Shown here piece after piece: positions 5,002 through 6,005 of a DNA stretch of 6,005 nt (position 1 is the first letter of the stretch; each line of letters opens with the position of its first letter). The DNA comes from an uncultured Alphaproteobacteria bacterium (lineage in GTDB: Bacteria; Pseudomonadota; Alphaproteobacteria; RF32; CAG-239), in contig CATGXW010000061.1 of NCBI GenBank assembly GCA_949542085.1, positions 1 through 6,005 of the forward strand, in the 5' to 3' direction. A program made the translations under genes and the position numbers. The notes under the pieces are model-generated. The model made no database searches and was not told where the DNA came from. It worked only from the letters and a program-made list of their open reading frames with translations.

Positions 5002-6005
5002 TTTCTAAAAAAGTTAAACTTTGCCTGTCGTCTGGCGCAGAGTGACTGTCTGTTTCTCGTAAACGGACTTAAAAGTTTTTTTGTAGTTTCTCTGTTGGCA
5101 AAGCTGTGGGAAGTAAAAAACACGTTAGAGCCGATGCAAAAGGTTGCTCTTTTTTTACGGAAAGAAAACAATCCCTTTTTGACGCAGGTTTTTAATGAGA
5201 TTGCGGCACAAACCAAAATCGTCGGAACCCAATTTTATTATTTGCCGCAGGAAGATAAGGTTTATGAAAATAAAAGCCTGTTGAAGAGAGCCGCTTACAA
5301 AGCGGATTGGGACGATTTGCGCAATATTTGCCGAGAAGTCGTAGAGCAGGATTTTCCGTGGTTGATGTTAGATTTTAAAAGCCTTTCGCCGCTAATGGAT
5401 TTAAAAGCGGATATGCGATTCTACGGTGTTGAATTCGAAAGATTGGCAGAGTATACATCCGCCTATTCGGAAGCTTGTCCGATATCCATAGACTGGGGAA
5501 TGACCGATAAACCGGAATTGTATTTGGATATGGCTCAGCCGTTGACATTAACATCAGCGCTTTCTGCCGCGGCTCAGCAGAATCTTGCCGTTTTATATAC
5601 CAATCTTTTATTTGAAAAAATGTGTTTTGCCGGAAATTTCTCCGGAGTTGCCGTTGATGAAGACGGACGGGTTAATTTTCTTGATTTTGATTATCTTTAT
5701 CCGTTTGAGAATTCTTTGCGACATTTTTTAGAGAGCTATCTGCATAATAATGCTTTGCCGCATAATTTGAATGAAAGTCGTTTGCGTCGCAGTGTCGAAA
5801 CCTTGCGTTTCCTTTGTCCGGATGTCGACTTGTTGCCGCTTTTTGACGCTTGTTTTCTGCGCTATCCTGAAAATAGCGAACAAGAGGGCGCCGACGATTC
5901 TGAAACGGATGGTCTGATGAATGTCTATGCCTCGCAGGGAATGGTGGGGCAGCCTTATAGCAAACGTCAGGATCCTGATGGAAAAGCATTAAGGCATTTA
6001 TTGCA
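4981..6005 (+). CDS. UbiB/ABC1 (ADCK)-like protein, highly degenerate, 3' end missing
   Basis: An open frame of 341 codons begins at ATG 4981, directly after an in-frame TAA, and runs off the right edge. UbiB proteins are atypical kinase-like ATPases that support ubiquinone synthesis. I align this protein to UbiB by motif order. LEPMQKVALFL (49-59) matches LGPxFIKLGQxL, so KxGQ has become KVAL. IAAQ (74-77) matches the alanine-rich IAAAS loop. VYENK (94-98) matches VAVK. DDLR (111-114) matches the conserved DLR. KADMRFYGVEFERL (142-155) matches ELDFxxEAxNxxRL. CFAGNFSG (215-222) matches HADPHPGN. DEDGRVNFLDFD (226-237) matches the stretch ending in DFG. Catalytic His, Asp and Asn are missing, while the DF of DFG survives. 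DFD comes at about residue 235, earlier than in normal UbiB (about 300). An acidic stretch (about 297-311) follows. Position supports the call: ubiE-ubiB commonly diverge from fpg in alphaproteobacteria. No Shine-Dalgarno is seen. The alternative is an unrelated hypothetical protein. Confidence 0.6.
   Translation, partial: MKIDIIQFLKKLNFACRLAQSDCLFLVNGLKSFFVVSLLAKLWEVKNTLEPMQKVALFLRKENNPFLTQVFNEIAAQTKIVGTQFYYLPQEDKVYENKSLLKRAAYKADWDDLRNICREVVEQDFPWLMLDFKSLSPLMDLKADMRFYGVEFERLAEYTSAYSEACPISIDWGMTDKPELYLDMAQPLTLTSALSAAAQQNLAVLYTNLLFEKMCFAGNFSGVAVDEDGRVNFLDFDYLYPFENSLRHFLESYLHNNALPHNLNESRLRRSVETLRFLCPDVDLLPLFDACFLRYPENSEQEGADDSETDGLMNVYASQGMVGQPYSKRQDPDGKALRHLL

Noticed and set aside
4998..5216. 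72-codon minus-strand frame opposite the UbiB-like gene
   Set aside because: It overlaps the long plus-strand coding frame, has no ribosome site and shows no family features; it is a shadow.
5672..5989. 105-codon minus-strand frame near the right edge
   Set aside because: It is His/Arg/Asn-rich with no recognisable motif and lies wholly opposite the UbiB-like frame; it is a shadow.

Overview
The window is a block of chromosomal housekeeping genes from an alphaproteobacterium with a moderately AT-rich genome. The main evidence is gene order. On the minus strand it reads fpg - small exported protein - enoyl-CoA hydratase - rpsT - dnaA - dnaN, with a UbiB-like gene starting divergently beside fpg. 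From memory, fpg/ech/rpsT/dnaA with ubiE-ubiB diverging from fpg is a common alphaproteobacterial arrangement. GANTC sites, the CcrM target of that class, recur in the control regions. The AT-rich composition, the short proteins and the eroded UbiB-like protein would fit a reduced, host-associated or oxygen-limited lineage, but that is inference only.

Layout on the minus strand, in order of transcription: fpg (start 4940), a 119-aa secreted or periplasmic protein of unknown function and an enoyl-CoA hydratase/isomerase sit 5 and 8 nt apart and look like one operon behind a TTGAAT-N16-TATAAT promoter. rpsT has its own strong promoter and ends in a large, branched terminator hairpin. A 583-nt gene-free region follows; it carries the dnaA promoter candidates, an 18-bp inverted repeat and several GANTC sites. 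dnaA ends at a perfect 26-bp palindromic terminator. dnaN starts about 150 nt further on, from its own leader, and runs off the left edge.

On the plus strand, an ORF opens at 4981 and stays open to the right edge (341 codons and part of the next). Its motif order matches the UbiB/ABC1/ADCK atypical kinase family, but nearly all signature residues are replaced.

Together the genes cover replication initiation and processivity (DnaA, DnaN), translation (S20), oxidative base repair (Fpg) and probably acyl-CoA metabolism. I see no mobile element, CRISPR array, tRNA or rRNA. I found no wholly new system. The points most worth checking are the degenerate UbiB-like protein, an Fpg whose zinc finger has lost its fourth cysteine, a one-residue deletion in the DnaA DNA-binding motif, and the regulatory structure upstream of dnaA.
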